Notes: generated by a model not told the origin, from the sequence alone. A DNA stretch of 64,000 bases from Planctomycetota bacterium (GCA_033763975.1 JANRJM010000009.1:119906-183905), one strand, 5' to 3'. Counted from the first letter of the stretch, positions 1 through 9,063 are shown. A program made the numbers and translations.

Positions 1-741
1 GAGCAGCAGCAGGGCGATGCGCTGCCACCAGTGGCGGCAGGCGAAGATCGCCACCGCCGCGGCGAGGGCGAGGAACGCGATCACCATCCGCATGCCCGAG
101 CAGGCCTCGGCGACGTTCAGCGGGATCGTCCGCCCGGCGTACTCGATCTCGAGCACGTTGCCCCGCACGTCGGCGAAGAACCAGTCGCCCGGCGACCCGA
201 TGAGACGGAGCAGCACGTACGCCCCGTCGGACGCGAGCAACTGCAGCGGGAACGTCACCTTGGTCATGATCTGGGGCGAGATCTTGACCGCGAAGACCAG
301 GAACGCGATGGGCAGGAACAGGTGGCGGAACATCGCGGGCCCGCCCGCCAGCAGCGCCACCCCCGCCACGGACAGGATCATCGCGAATCCCTGGAGCATG
401 TGGTTGGAGATCCCCACGACGAAGAAGAAGTAGCACGCCACGCCCAGCACGAGGGGGAGCGCCCCGGGCCAGAACGTCCGGATCGGCGTCCGCGCGATCT
501 CGGCCCGGCGCTGCCACAGCATCGCCCCGCTGATGATCGGCACGACGAACGCGTGTCCCCAGTCCTCGATCTCGAGCTTGCTGAACTGGATCTGCGTCCA
601 CAGCCAGTCATGAAAGAGCGCGACGAACGCGATCAGCAGGAGGCCCAGTTGGGTCCAGACACGCCATGGGAGGACCTGCCACGGAGATTGCCCCTCCGCG
701 CCGACACCCACGACCCGTCCTGACGCGCTCGCACTCGACAC
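1..741 (-). CDS. Exosortase (partial, C-terminus beyond window edge)
   Basis: Multi-span inner-membrane cysteine protease/transpeptidase of the exosortase family, which removes PEP-CTERM sorting tails from secreted proteins. The reverse-strand frame runs to base 1 without a stop. The conserved exosortase signatures are visible: WGHAFVVPIISGAMLWQRR (the family's SHGFLIP-type motif) and NVAEACSGMRM, whose Cys is the expected catalytic residue. Hydrophobic helices follow on both sides. The later conserved Arg and His lie outside the window. No ATG exists in frame; GTG at 741 or GTG at 711 are the possible starts. It lies 100 bp downstream of the SLBB export gene on the same strand, a usual exosortase neighbourhood (EPS export). 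A likely substrate is the PEP-CTERM protein at 14318-15709. Confidence 0.85.
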   Translation of the reverse strand, partial: MSSASASGRVVGVGAEGQSPWQVLPWRVWTQLGLLLIAFVALFHDWLWTQIQFSKLEIEDWGHAFVVPIISGAMLWQRRAEIARTPIRTFWPGALPLVLGVACYFFFVVGISNHMLQGFAMILSVAGVALLAGGPAMFRHLFLPIAFLVFAVKISPQIMTKVTFPLQLLASDGAYVLLRLIGSPGDWFFADVRGNVLEIEYAGRTIPLNVAEACSGMRMVIAFLALAAAVAIFACRHWWQRIALLLL

Positions 742-841
742 GGCACACCCCGTCCACCCACCCGATCCGTCGAAGAACCTCCCTACGACCGGGATGCAGC
801 CCGGTTCGCCGCCAACTTCACCGATTCCCGCCCGACCGTCG

Positions 842-2374
842 TTACTGCCCGAACTGATTGACGGGCGGCGGGCCCAGCAGGTCGTTGCTGATGTTGCGGT
901 CCAGCACAAACCCGAACCCGTAGCTCATCCGCAGCCCGTTCCGGAAGATCGCCAGCGGGAGGGCCCAGAACGTCGTTCCCACAACCACGGAGTCGTTCGG
1001 CTTCAGATAGACGTCCGGCTGCGTCCGGTTCGCGATCGCCGCCCCGTCGAGCATGATCGTGGCTTCCCGGTCCTTGCCGACCACCCGCGTGAGATCGATG
1101 CGCGAGGGGACGGCGATGCCCGCGTAGCCGCCCGCCGCGTGGACGAGGCGTTGCAGCGTCAGCCCGCCCGTGCTGGGCAGCGAGTACGTGCCCGGACGCT
1201 GGATCTGCCCGCCGACGTAGATCGTGCCGAAAGGCGGGGTGGGCACGCGCACCACGTCGCCCGGGCGGATCACGATGTTCACCGACTGCTTGCCGGCCTC
1301 GAGGTCCTTGATGGGCACGCGGATCACGCGCTGCGTCACGAGGTCCTGCTCGGCCTCGGGCAGCGAATCGCCCGCCGCACCCTGCGGACGCTGGGTCGCC
1401 ACCTGCGTCCACTTGCCGTTCAGGAACACCCAGCGGGTCGTGCCCGGGGTCGCATCGTTCTGGTCGGGCGCCGTCCTCGTACGCCCCTCTTCCGGAAGGT
1501 CCACGACGGGTGCGCGCCCGGTGTTCGAAGGCGTCCCGTCGGGCTGGGCGATGAACGCCGCCGGCTGCGCCGAGTGCGCGCCCGGGGAAGGGGGCGGCGT
1601 GGCGGGCGCCGGGGGCGCCAGGTCGTCGATCACCTTCAGCAGGTCTTCCGGTGCCGCACGCGGACGGTCGGGGGCATCGGGCGACGACGCGTCGCCCGCG
1701 CCCTGGGGCGTGAGGCTGACCTCGCGGATCACGTAGACGTAGTCGGCGGTGTTGTCGTACCGCCCGCCGGCGGAGATCGCCTCGAGCAGGCGGTAGTTGG
1801 CGCGGGGGACGAAGTACGGCCCGGGGCGATCCACCGCGCCGATGAGGTTGAACGTCTGCTGGCGCTGGGCGACGGCGACGACCGACGCGAGCGGGTTGGT
1901 CACGAAGCGCTTCATCGCCTCCTGCACCACGCCGACGGTCTCTTCGGTCGTCTTCCCGCCGACGGAGATGCGCCCGAGCTGGGGGAGTTCGATCACGCCG
2001 CGCGCGTCGACCTCGACCTCGTACACCTCGGCGCGGTTGGCCTCGATCAGGTCGTACAGGGTGATGCGCAGCGCGTCGCCCTGCCCGAGGCGGTACTGCG
2101 TCGGCAGCGGAACCAGGTCGCCCGGCTGCGGGTCGGAGAACTCGACGATGTCGCCGGCCTCCTCCTCGATCGCCGCGATCCGCGTGAGGATCGGCATCGA
2201 CACGGGCGTGCGTCCCCAGCGCCCGCTCCCGTCCACGCTGGGGTCGAGGAACGACTTTTTCGAACACCCGCCAGCGCCGCACGCGGCCCACACGCCGCCC
2301 GCGGCGAGCAGCATCGCGACCCCGGCCCGGCTCGTGGCCACGCCCCGTCCACGTTCGAATGCTCGATCCTGCAC
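842..2374 (-). CDS. Wza-like polysaccharide export lipoprotein with SLBB domains
   Basis: Predicted outer-membrane polysaccharide export protein (Wza/KpsD type), 510 aa. The N-terminus has a hydrophobic signal ending in a lipobox-like AGGC (Cys37). A poly-export domain follows at about residues 90-170 ([15 protein letters not shown]), then an SLBB repeat at about 172-245 ([15 protein letters not shown]) and a second SLBB at about 380-450 ([15 protein letters not shown]). A Pro/Ala-rich, low-conservation stretch at about 245-350 separates the two SLBB domains and looks like an insertion. The start is GTG at 2374; an internal GTG or ATG in the signal region could also serve. Its position just upstream of an exosortase suggests an exopolysaccharide/exosortase locus continuing to the left of the window. 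Confidence 0.85.
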   Translation of the reverse strand: MQDRAFERGRGVATSRAGVAMLLAAGGVWAACGAGGCSKKSFLDPSVDGSGRWGRTPVSMPILTRIAAIEEEAGDIVEFSDPQPGDLVPLPTQYRLGQGDALRITLYDLIEANRAEVYEVEVDARGVIELPQLGRISVGGKTTEETVGVVQEAMKRFVTNPLASVVAVAQRQQTFNLIGAVDRPGPYFVPRANYRLLEAISAGGRYDNTADYVYVIREVSLTPQGAGDASSPDAPDRPRAAPEDLLKVIDDLAPPAPATPPPSPGAHSAQPAAFIAQPDGTPSNTGRAPVVDLPEEGRTRTAPDQNDATPGTTRWVFLNGKWTQVATQRPQGAAGDSLPEAEQDLVTQRVIRVPIKDLEAGKQSVNIVIRPGDVVRVPTPPFGTIYVGGQIQRPGTYSLPSTGGLTLQRLVHAAGGYAGIAVPSRIDLTRVVGKDREATIMLDGAAIANRTQPDVYLKPNDSVVVGTTFWALPLAIFRNGLRMSYGFGFVLDRNISNDLLGPPPVNQFGQ

Positions 2375-2583
2375 GTGCGCTCCTTTTCACCCCGTCCCCG
2401 ACCCGGCTCGAACCCGAACGGGAAGTTCGTCCCAATAGTAGTTCCCGGACCGTACCGATCGACCGGGGAGCGGGCCCGCATTCAACGCGTTCGCGCTTTT
2501 TCCCTCGCGTGGCCTCCGCGCCGCTGGCGAGCCCTGCCTACGACGCCCCGCGAGACAAGGTTTGCGCGTTCCTAGACTCGCTC

Positions 2584-3786
2584 ATGTCCGGCATGCCCCC
2601 CGCCCCGACGCCCGGCGCCACCGCGCCGGCGCCCCGCCACCCGCGCCCGCTCGGGGGCGATCCGCTCAAGACGATCGATCCGCCGCGCCTGAGCCTCTCG
2701 GGGATGGTCCTGAATAACCGCGAGGGCCCGCAGACGCTCGCCGTCAAGCGCAAGCCCGACTGGCTGCGCGCCAAGGTTCCCGGCGGGCCCGGGTACACGC
2801 GCCTCAAGTCCATCATGACCGAGCACCGCCTGCACACGGTGTGCGAAGAGGCCGGCTGCCCGAACATGGGCGAGTGCTGGGCGCGGGGCGTCGCGACGAT
2901 CATGATCCTGGGCGACACGTGCACGCGCGCGTGCGGGTTCTGCAACGTCAAGACGGGGCGCCCCGGCACCGTCGACAAGGACGAGCCCCGGCGCGTCGCC
3001 GAGTCGCTGCGCCTCATGGCGCTCAAGCACGTCGTCATCACCAGCGTGAACCGCGACGAACTCCCCGACGGCGGGGCGTCGATCTGGGCCGAGACGATCC
3101 TGCGGACGCGCGAGGCCTGCCCGGACATGAGCATCGAGGTGCTGATCCCGGACTTCGAGGGCGACGCCGCGGCCCTCCAGATGGTCATCGACGCCCGCCC
3201 GCACATCATCAACCACAACCTCGAGACCGTGCGCCGGATGTACCCGGCGGTGCGCCCCAGCGCGAAGTTCGACCGCTCGCTCGAACTGCTGCGACGCGTG
3301 AAGCAGGCCGGCATGGTCGCCAAGACCGGCATCATGGTCGGCATCGGCGAGCATGACGAGGAAGTCCTCGCGCTGATGGACGAGGTGCGCGAGGGCACGA
3401 GCGCGGCCAGAAGCGGCCAAGCGGAACGTGGTCAAGCGGGAAGTGGTCAAGCGGCGAAGTGGCAAAGTGTCAAAGCGAAGAGCGGCGATGAAACGCCTCA
3501 CGCGGGCACTCCGCCGCTCAGCCACGCGGCCACGCCGGAACTTCGGAACTCCTGCGACATCCTCACCATCGGCCAGTACCTCCAGCCGACGCGCAACCAC
3601 CTGCCCATCGACCGCTGGGTGCACCCCGACGCGTTCGCGATGTTCAAGCGCGAAGGGCTCGCGCGGGGCTTCAAGGTCGTGGAGAGCGGCCCGCTCGTCC
3701 GCTCCAGTTATCACGCCGACCACCAGGCCGACGTGCTGACCGAGATCGGGGCGCGGCGAGCACCCACGGACGTGCCAGCGTCGTGA
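2584..3786 (+). CDS. lipA: Lipoyl synthase with an in-frame insertion
   Basis: Radical SAM enzyme that inserts two sulfurs into protein-bound octanoyl groups to make lipoyl cofactor. Both iron-sulfur cluster motifs are present: the auxiliary [12 protein letters not shown] near residues 83-94 and the radical [11 protein letters not shown] near 113-120. The family C-terminal RSSYHA is also present. At 400 aa it is longer than the usual 290-330. There is an N-terminal Pro-rich extension, and residues about 277-323 are a foreign-looking insertion between [12 protein letters not shown] and [12 protein letters not shown], where ordinary LipA proteins have only a short loop. ATG at 2584 is the first convincing start, although the frame is open further upstream. 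The stop overlaps the next gene as GTGA, so the two are probably co-translated. Confidence 0.93.
   Translation: MSGMPPAPTPGATAPAPRHPRPLGGDPLKTIDPPRLSLSGMVLNNREGPQTLAVKRKPDWLRAKVPGGPGYTRLKSIMTEHRLHTVCEEAGCPNMGECWARGVATIMILGDTCTRACGFCNVKTGRPGTVDKDEPRRVAESLRLMALKHVVITSVNRDELPDGGASIWAETILRTREACPDMSIEVLIPDFEGDAAALQMVIDARPHIINHNLETVRRMYPAVRPSAKFDRSLELLRRVKQAGMVAKTGIMVGIGEHDEEVLALMDEVREGTSAARSGQAERGQAGSGQAAKWQSVKAKSGDETPHAGTPPLSHAATPELRNSCDILTIGQYLQPTRNHLPIDRWVHPDAFAMFKREGLARGFKVVESGPLVRSSYHADHQADVLTEIGARRAPTDVPAS
3412..3552 (+). repeat. In-frame palindromic octamer-repeat insertion inside lipA
   Basis: About 141 bp (47 codons). The left arm (about 3409-3480) is built of degenerate AGTGGCAA / AGCGGTCA-type octamers. 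The right arm (about 3508-3540) carries the opposite-strand form (GCACTCCGCCGCTCAGCCAC). It encodes a low-complexity peptide that includes AKWQS and [11 protein letters not shown] and lies between conserved LipA blocks without breaking the frame. A second insertion of the same style sits in mqnE at 24731-24880. Confidence 0.7.
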
Positions 3787-4457
3787 AACCCGCACTCGTG
3801 AGCGAGATGGTGAGCGCGCTGGAGGCGAAGGACTTCTCCACCGCCGCGCACACGTGGCGCGTGGTGCTGTACACCCGTGCGCTGGCGGATGACGCGGGTC
3901 TGGACCACGACCAGGTGGACCGCCTGTCGTACGCCGCGGCGTTGCACGACATCGGCAAGATCGACATCCCCGACGAGATCCTCCGCAAGCCCGGCCCGCT
4001 GACGGGCGAGGAGTTCGCGCTCATGCGCACCCACGCCGCACGCGGGCACGAGCGGCTCGTGGCGATGGGCGAGACCGATCCGGTGCTGCTGCAACTGGTC
4101 CGCCATCATCACGAGCGGATCGACGGGCGGGGGTATCCGGACGGGTTGTCGGGCGACGGGGTTCCGCTCGCAGCGGCGTTCTTCGCGGTGATCGACTCGT
4201 TCGACGCGATGACGAGCGTGCGCCCGTACCGCTCGGCGGTTGGCCCGGAGGCCGCCCGCCTGGCGGTGCGCGAGCTGCACGAGCACGCCGGGTCGCGATA
4301 CCTGGCAGAGGCGGTAAAGCGGTTCTCCCGCCTGCACGACGCCGGGCACCTGACGTGGATCATGGAATATTACAACGACACCTGCGCCGTGCCGGCGTAC
4401 GACGACATCGCCCGCCTGCGGGAGATCACGCCCCTGGGGGGCGGGCGCCCGCGCTAG
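3783..4457 (+). CDS. Small stand-alone HD-GYP domain protein
   Basis: Predicted cytoplasmic HD-GYP phosphohydrolase of 224 aa, a family that typically degrades cyclic di-GMP. The metal-binding HD motif appears as [14 protein letters not shown] and the GYP signature as [12 protein letters not shown], followed by [11 protein letters not shown], which matches the family's DAMTSDRPYR block. There is no sensory or receiver domain and no membrane segment, and the tail after residue 180 is divergent. The start is GTG at 3783, overlapping the lipA stop by four bases, so translation is probably coupled. Why such a gene would follow lipA is not obvious. It meets the EVE gene tail to tail with a 4-bp overlap. 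Confidence 0.85.
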   Translation: MKPALVSEMVSALEAKDFSTAAHTWRVVLYTRALADDAGLDHDQVDRLSYAAALHDIGKIDIPDEILRKPGPLTGEEFALMRTHAARGHERLVAMGETDPVLLQLVRHHHERIDGRGYPDGLSGDGVPLAAAFFAVIDSFDAMTSVRPYRSAVGPEAARLAVRELHEHAGSRYLAEAVKRFSRLHDAGHLTWIMEYYNDTCAVPAYDDIARLREITPLGGGRPR

Positions 4458-4906
4458 TGGCGCGCTGCCCCGCGAGCGGCTTCCAGCCCCGCGAGCGAGC
4501 GAATCACCGCGTCGAGTTCCGGGGGCACGGGCATCGCGCTCAGACGCCCCTGGCGCACCAGCGCAAACGCCGCGAACCGCGGGTCGCCCTTCATCTGCGC
4601 GAGCGTGACGGGCGAAGCCGCCCGCCGGGCGGGGGCGAGGTCGACCACGGGCGCGGCGATCTCGCCCTTGCCGTTGAGGCCCGGCTCGTCCGGATCTTCG
4701 TACGCCCCGCGCACGACGGTCGCGAGCCCGACGATCGCCTTCTCCTCCCCCGTGTGGTAGATGAACGCCTCGTCGCCCTTCTTCATGGCGCGCAGCGCGA
4801 TGCGGGCCGCGGCGTTGGTAACGCCCGTCCACGCGCAGCGCTTCTCTCGCACGAGGTCGTCGTACGAATACTCGCCGGGCTCGGTCTTGAGCAGGAAGGT
4901 GGGCAC
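4454..4906 (-). CDS. EVE domain-containing protein
   Basis: Small 150-aa protein of the EVE/thymocyte nuclear protein 1 type (PUA-like fold thought to bind modified bases in nucleic acid). Family features are the N-terminal FLLKTEPGEYSYDDL, then WTGVTNAAARIALRAMKKGDEAFIYHTG-type sequence (positions about 26-53), and the later MKGDPRFAAFALVRQGRLSAMPV block. It covers the whole domain with nothing added. The start is GTG at 4906. It is convergent with the HD-GYP gene, sharing four bases at the stops, so a terminator between them would have to lie inside coding sequence. Confidence 0.87.
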   Translation of the reverse strand: MPTFLLKTEPGEYSYDDLVREKRCAWTGVTNAAARIALRAMKKGDEAFIYHTGEEKAIVGLATVVRGAYEDPDEPGLNGKGEIAAPVVDLAPARRAASPVTLAQMKGDPRFAAFALVRQGRLSAMPVPPELDAVIRSLAGLEAARGAARH

Positions 4907-4958
4907 GCGGGTGATTGTTCGCGCGTCCCGCGCGCTGCGTGGTCGTGCCCGGGGCGTG

Positions 4959-5894
4959 CTAGACGCGGGCGATCGTCAGGCGCCATGTCGCGCGGAGGGC
5001 TTCGCCCGGCGCGAGGGTGCGCAGGCCGGTGCCCGGGACGCCTGCCGCTTCCAGAGCCGCCGCGTTGGTCGTGGTCGAAACCGGCTCCAGCGTGAAAAAG
5101 GTTGATGGGCCTGCGCTGTGGCGGGGCGCGTAGATCACCGCGTGCCCGAACGCGTCCGAGCAGGCGAACGACGCGCGCACGCCGCTCGCGGGCCAGAGGA
5201 TCTCGGCCTTCCCGTCGAACCCGGCAAAGACGTCGTCGAGCCCGTCCGCACGCGCGACGAGGTCGTCGATCAGAGCCCCCGCGCGCAGGGCGCGGCAGAG
5301 TTCGTCGTCGCGTGCCGGGCCGGTGGGGATGCACGCCCGCAGCGGGTACCGCCCGGTGCACGCGAGCGTGACGCGGGGGCACTCGCTGGCGTGCCAGAGC
5401 GCACGCTGGAAGTACGGGTGAAAGCCCAGCCCCGCGGGCATCGGGCGCGTGTCGAGGTTGCGCACCTCGAGCGCGCATTCGAGGAAGTCGGGCCCGAGCT
5501 CGTAGCGCACGCGCGCCCCGTACGCCCAGGGCCAGTTGCGCGCGCTCGCGTCGCGGGCCTCGATCCCCAGGTGAGCCGACACGGGCGAGCGGTCGAGGAT
5601 GCGCCAGGGGCGCGAGTGCACGTCGCCGTGGATCGCGCTGGGGTCGGGCCAGTTGGCGCGGAGCACGTGGCGTTCGCCCCGCCAGTCCAGCACGCCGCCG
5701 GGCAGACGGTTCACCCACGGGGCGAGCAGGTAGCAGGCGGTGTTGTCGAAGTGCGATGCGAAACCGGGGGTAGGGCGGAGCAGCGGCGTGGGGCGGGCGC
5801 CGTCGGGGCAGAGCCACAGTCCGGTGACGGCGCCGCCGAGCGCGGGGTCAACCTCGAGTCGGAGCGGATCGCAGCGGAGATCCAGGCGCGTCAT
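4959..5894 (-). CDS. Aldose 1-epimerase (galactose mutarotase-like) family protein
   Basis: Predicted sugar mutarotase-like beta-sandwich protein of 311 aa. Conserved elements are an N-terminal strand opening (LEVDPALGGAVTGLWL), NRLPGG, AIHGDVHSRPW with the family histidine, and GLGFHPYF with the second histidine. A C-terminal LEPVSTTTNA corresponds to the region that carries the substrate-binding acid. The family interconverts anomers of hexoses; the substrate here cannot be read from sequence. ATG at 5894 (MTRLDL) is preferred over an in-frame ATG ten codons upstream, because homology-like sequence begins there. It lies just downstream of the EVE gene's 5' end on the same strand, with about 50 bp between them. 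Confidence 0.82.
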   Translation of the reverse strand: MTRLDLRCDPLRLEVDPALGGAVTGLWLCPDGARPTPLLRPTPGFASHFDNTACYLLAPWVNRLPGGVLDWRGERHVLRANWPDPSAIHGDVHSRPWRILDRSPVSAHLGIEARDASARNWPWAYGARVRYELGPDFLECALEVRNLDTRPMPAGLGFHPYFQRALWHASECPRVTLACTGRYPLRACIPTGPARDDELCRALRAGALIDDLVARADGLDDVFAGFDGKAEILWPASGVRASFACSDAFGHAVIYAPRHSAGPSTFFTLEPVSTTTNAAALEAAGVPGTGLRTLAPGEALRATWRLTIARV

Positions 5895-5964
5895 GCCCGA
5901 AGTGATAGCCCGCGCGCGGACCATGCGGCGAGGCGCGCGTCTGGTGTTGGTTGCGGGCGGCCGA

Positions 5965-6342
5965 TCAGGCGGGCTGCTTGGCCGGGGCCTCGGCGACGGT
6001 GGCGTCGACGGTGTCCTGCATCTCGCCCTCGTGCGAGTCGCAGCCGGACTTCTCGCTATCGCAGCCGGCCTTCTCGTGGTCGCCGCAGGAGGCGGCCTTG
6101 TCGGCGGAGCACGAGCCGTGCGCGGCGGTGTTCGCGACCGTGGAGACCGAGTCCCCGTGATCGTCGCACAGGGCGCAGCCGGACTCGGCCGGGGCGGCGA
6201 CGGCGGTGACCGCGGCGTCGGTGGAGCAGTTGCCCAGGACGCAGCCGGTGGTGGCGAGGTTGTACCCGCCGAAGCCCAGGGCGCCCAATCCGAGAACGAC
6301 GGCGGCGGTGCTGGCGAGGCCGGTGCTGCAAGCGCACTTCAT
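5965..6342 (-). CDS. Small secreted Cys/His/Asp-rich protein
   Basis: Unrecognised 125-aa protein. The N-terminus has a signal-like stretch (STAAVVLGLGALGFGGYNLA). The mature part is rich in Cys, His and acidic residues arranged in short near-repeats (SGCALCDDHGD, HGSCSADKAASCGDHEK, GCDSEKSGCDSHEGE) and ends in an Ala/Val/Pro tail. The composition suggests divalent-metal binding or disulfide-rich structure in the periplasm; that is inference only. An AGGAGA ribosome site precedes the ATG, and a good TATAAA box lies about 55 bp upstream. It has its own divergent promoter relative to the coiled-coil gene at 6529. Confidence 0.65.
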   Translation of the reverse strand: MKCACSTGLASTAAVVLGLGALGFGGYNLATTGCVLGNCSTDAAVTAVAAPAESGCALCDDHGDSVSTVANTAAHGSCSADKAASCGDHEKAGCDSEKSGCDSHEGEMQDTVDATVAEAPAKQPA

Positions 6343-6394
6343 GATCGGGGTCTCCTGCTGCGGTGGGTACCGGGGAATGGACGCGTCTACGTGA

Positions 6395-6400
6395 TTTATA
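6395..6400 (-). promoter_or_regulatory. Candidate -10 box for the Cys-rich gene
   Basis: The minus strand reads TATAAA here, in an otherwise GC-rich 186-bp divergent intergenic stretch (6343-6528). It would place the transcription start about 45 bases ahead of the ATG at 6342. The matching -35 position is only weakly similar to consensus (CGAACA near 6418-6423). Confidence 0.35.
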
Positions 6401-6528
6401 CGGTAGGCCGCGCGGATTGTTCGCTGCGCGGTGTGGTCCGAGTTCAGCCGGGCGGGAACCGGGCCGATGCTCCCGAACGACCCTCCCGGGGGCGCGCGCC
6501 CGCAGTCGCGTTATCGGAGCCGAGAGAC

Positions 6529-8244
6529 ATGACGAGCCCGACCGACGACAACCTGGACCATGTGAACGAGCACGGGAATGCACCGGCCTTCGAGCCGCGC
6601 AACCTGCAAGAAGCGGCGGCGCAGGGCGACATCATGCGCGTGCTGGCCGACTTCCAGACCGGGCTAGAGAGCCTGAAGGAACTGCATCGCCAGCGCGAGG
6701 CGCTGCAGGTCGAACTGGTGGCGAAGCACAAGGCGGTGGCCGAGCGCGACGCGCAGCTGCGCGCGCAGGACGAGCGGCTGCGCGAGCAGCAGGCCGAGTT
6801 CGCGCAGGCGCGCCGGGAGCACGAGGAGCGCCGCGAGGCGCTCGAGCGGGCGCTGCGCGAGCACGAGGAGGAGCGGGCGCGCGCGACGGAAGCGAGCGAC
6901 AAGGCCCGGGCCGACCTCGAGGAACGCGCGGGCGAGCTCTCGGCCCTGGCGGCGCGACTCGGGCATCAGGAGAAGGTGCTCGCCGAGTCGCGCAAGCGCC
7001 TGGCGGAGCGGGAGGGCGAGGTTGCGCGGCTTCGGACGGAGCTGGACGCCTCGCTCAGCGCCGCGCAGCAGAACCTGCGCCGGGCGGGCGACCTCGGGCA
7101 GGAAGCCGCGGAACTGCGCGCAGAACTGGAGCAGGAGCGGGCGACGAACGAGGACCTGATGCGTCAGTTGGCGCTCGCGCAGGGGCGCAACAAGGGCGAG
7201 TCGGTGCGGGCGGAGGACGCCGCACGACGCGCGTCGGAGGTCGAGACGCAGGTGTCGTCGCTCAAGAGCGCGAACGCGGACCTGGAGAAGCGACTGGCGG
7301 AGCTGACGGCCCGGTTCAAGCAGGTGCAGAGCGAGGCGCTGCTCGCGCAGCAGGCGATGGAGCGGATGCCCGCGCGGAACGACACGTTCCTCGAGACGCG
7401 CCGGCGGCGTCTGCACAACTACCGCCTCGCGGTCCGCCGCCAGTTGCAGAAGGTGCGCAAGGCCAGCGAGGCGATCTCCAAGCGGATGGAGCAGGTCGAT
7501 CAACTGCTGCAGCAGCGGGCGGAGCTGGCGGCGGCTCGCCAGCGCATCATCGAGGGCGAGAAGCGGGTCGCCAAGGCGCGGGCCCGCACCCGCGCGGGCG
7601 TGGTGACGCTGTGCTCGGTGGCGGCGCTGTCGATCCTCGCGGGGCTGAGCTGGGCGCTGGCGCGCGAGGTGTCGCCCGGGCAGTACGTCGCGGAGGTGAC
7701 GCTGAAGGCCGACGGACGCGGGCGCGAGCTGAACGAGGCCGAACTGGAGGAGTGGCGCCGCTTCCACTACGACATGCTGAACGACCCGATGTTCCACCAC
7801 GCGGCGTCGGACCGGTTCGTGCGCCAGGGGCTCTCGGCGCTGGGAACGCCGGCGGCGGTGTCGGGGCTCATCACGACGTCCGTGCACGCCGACAGCATGG
7901 TGGACGACGAGATCAAGGTGACGCTGCGGGGCGAAGGGCAGGACCGGACGCGCCGGATCCTCGAGGCGTTCTCGGCGTCGCTCGCGAGCTACGCGAACGG
8001 TGCGCAGCAGCGCCGGATCGACGGGGGCTCCACGATCATCCCGATGCCGGCGAAGGCCGACGACAGCCCCGTGGACCACTCGCGCACCGTGGTCGCGGGC
8101 GGGATGATGGCGGGCGGGACGCTGTTCAGCCTTGTGCTGGGCCTGCTGGTGTGGAAGAAGCTGGCGCACGCGAAGTCGAGCTTCGAGCACGACTCGACGC
8201 TGGCGTCGGTCCTCGACGAGGCCCACTGGGTGAACCCGCGCTGA
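6529..8244 (+). CDS. Large cytoplasmic coiled-coil protein with a two-helix membrane anchor
   Basis: 571-aa protein not assigned to a named family. Residues about 35-350 are an almost continuous Glu/Arg/Ala-rich coiled coil. A membrane helix follows (about 358-380, VVTLCSVAALSILAGLSWAL), then a 130-residue presumably periplasmic domain, then a second helix (TVVAGGMMAGGTLFSLVLGL) and a short basic tail. The periplasmic domain (QYVAEVTLKADG, then repeated 'last base' helices and DEIKVTLRGEGQD) resembles the membrane-proximal part of Wzz/GumC chain-length proteins. If so, the coiled coil is on the cytoplasmic instead of the periplasmic side. The start ATG at 6529 was chosen because the coding signal begins there, although the frame is open for long upstream. 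Confidence 0.7.
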   Translation: MTSPTDDNLDHVNEHGNAPAFEPRNLQEAAAQGDIMRVLADFQTGLESLKELHRQREALQVELVAKHKAVAERDAQLRAQDERLREQQAEFAQARREHEERREALERALREHEEERARATEASDKARADLEERAGELSALAARLGHQEKVLAESRKRLAEREGEVARLRTELDASLSAAQQNLRRAGDLGQEAAELRAELEQERATNEDLMRQLALAQGRNKGESVRAEDAARRASEVETQVSSLKSANADLEKRLAELTARFKQVQSEALLAQQAMERMPARNDTFLETRRRRLHNYRLAVRRQLQKVRKASEAISKRMEQVDQLLQQRAELAAARQRIIEGEKRVAKARARTRAGVVTLCSVAALSILAGLSWALAREVSPGQYVAEVTLKADGRGRELNEAELEEWRRFHYDMLNDPMFHHAASDRFVRQGLSALGTPAAVSGLITTSVHADSMVDDEIKVTLRGEGQDRTRRILEAFSASLASYANGAQQRRIDGGSTIIPMPAKADDSPVDHSRTVVAGGMMAGGTLFSLVLGLLVWKKLAHAKSSFEHDSTLASVLDEAHWVNPR

Positions 8245-8262
8245 CGCGCCCGCCAGGCGGGC

Positions 8263-9063
8263 TCAGACGGTGGCGATGAGCAAGATGTCGGCGGCGGCGT
8301 CGAAGACCCCGCCCTCGCCAACGCGGATGATCGCCAGGCGCGTGCCCGACGCCAGTTCGCCCAGCCCGCGCGTGGTGATCGCCTTCTCGGCGGGGAGTTC
8401 GGCGACTTCGCCGGCGATGCGGTTGTCGGCGGTGAGCGTGACCAGGCGGTACGACGCGCCGGGCGCGGTCGGCAGGTCCGCGCAGAAGAACCGGGCGTCC
8501 TCCCAGCGGGGGTTGACGTACACCGCCGCCCGACCGGGGAACTCGGCGGTGCGGGCCTGGTCGGTGGCCTCGAAGACGATGCGCCGGGTGTCGGGGGAGA
8601 AGAGGGTGTCGTCGAGCACGCCCGCGCCCAGGCGCATGCCCATGAGATCGTTCATCACCGCGCTGCTCGCGACCTCCTGGCGGAGCTTCGCGTTCTCAAA
8701 GTAGACGCTCACGAACGCGGCGCCCAGAAGGGCGGCGGCGGTCAGCATGCCGATCGCCGTCGGACGCCACCAGGGCGCGACGCGCCGGCGCGAGACCAGC
8801 GGCTCGTCCTCGACCGCGCGGACCTCGGCCTCGAGCATGGCGGCCCGGACGCCGGCGAGCACCTTCTCGCGCAGCGCGGGCGGGGGCGACGCGTCGGCCA
8901 GCAGCGCGGGCGAGACCGCCACGCGAGCCTGCTCGGCCCGGACGTGCGCTTTCACGCCCTCGGGCGCCCGAAGGAACGCCAAGTCGAACGCGGCCCGCTC
9001 CTCGGGGTCGAGGAGGCCGAGCGCATCGAGGTGGGCGTTTTCGAGCAGTTCCTGAATGTTCAT
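8263..9063 (-). CDS. Membrane-anchored anti-sigma factor (RskA-like)
   Basis: 266-aa predicted anti-sigma factor for the adjacent ECF sigma. The N-terminal helical domain starts MNIQELLENAHLDALGLLDPEERA, typical of RskA-type anti-sigma domains, and has no zinc-binding HxxxCxxC motif. A single membrane helix lies near residues 113-135. The C-terminal extracytoplasmic part matches the anti-sigma-K style (MGMRLGAGVLDDTLFSPDTRR, then VYVNPRWEDARFFCADLP, ending with a strand-rich domain). Its ATG overlaps the sigma factor stop as ATGA, so the pair is co-translated in near-stoichiometric amounts. Release would presumably require proteolysis; no protease gene is nearby. Confidence 0.82.
   Translation of the reverse strand: MNIQELLENAHLDALGLLDPEERAAFDLAFLRAPEGVKAHVRAEQARVAVSPALLADASPPPALREKVLAGVRAAMLEAEVRAVEDEPLVSRRRVAPWWRPTAIGMLTAAALLGAAFVSVYFENAKLRQEVASSAVMNDLMGMRLGAGVLDDTLFSPDTRRIVFEATDQARTAEFPGRAAVYVNPRWEDARFFCADLPTAPGASYRLVTLTADNRIAGEVAELPAEKAITTRGLGELASGTRLAIIRVGEGGVFDAAADILLIATV

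Noticed and set aside
842..2435. Start further upstream for the SLBB gene in another frame
   Set aside because: The alternative frame has Arg-rich composition and no export motifs; the signal peptide fits the GTG at 2374.
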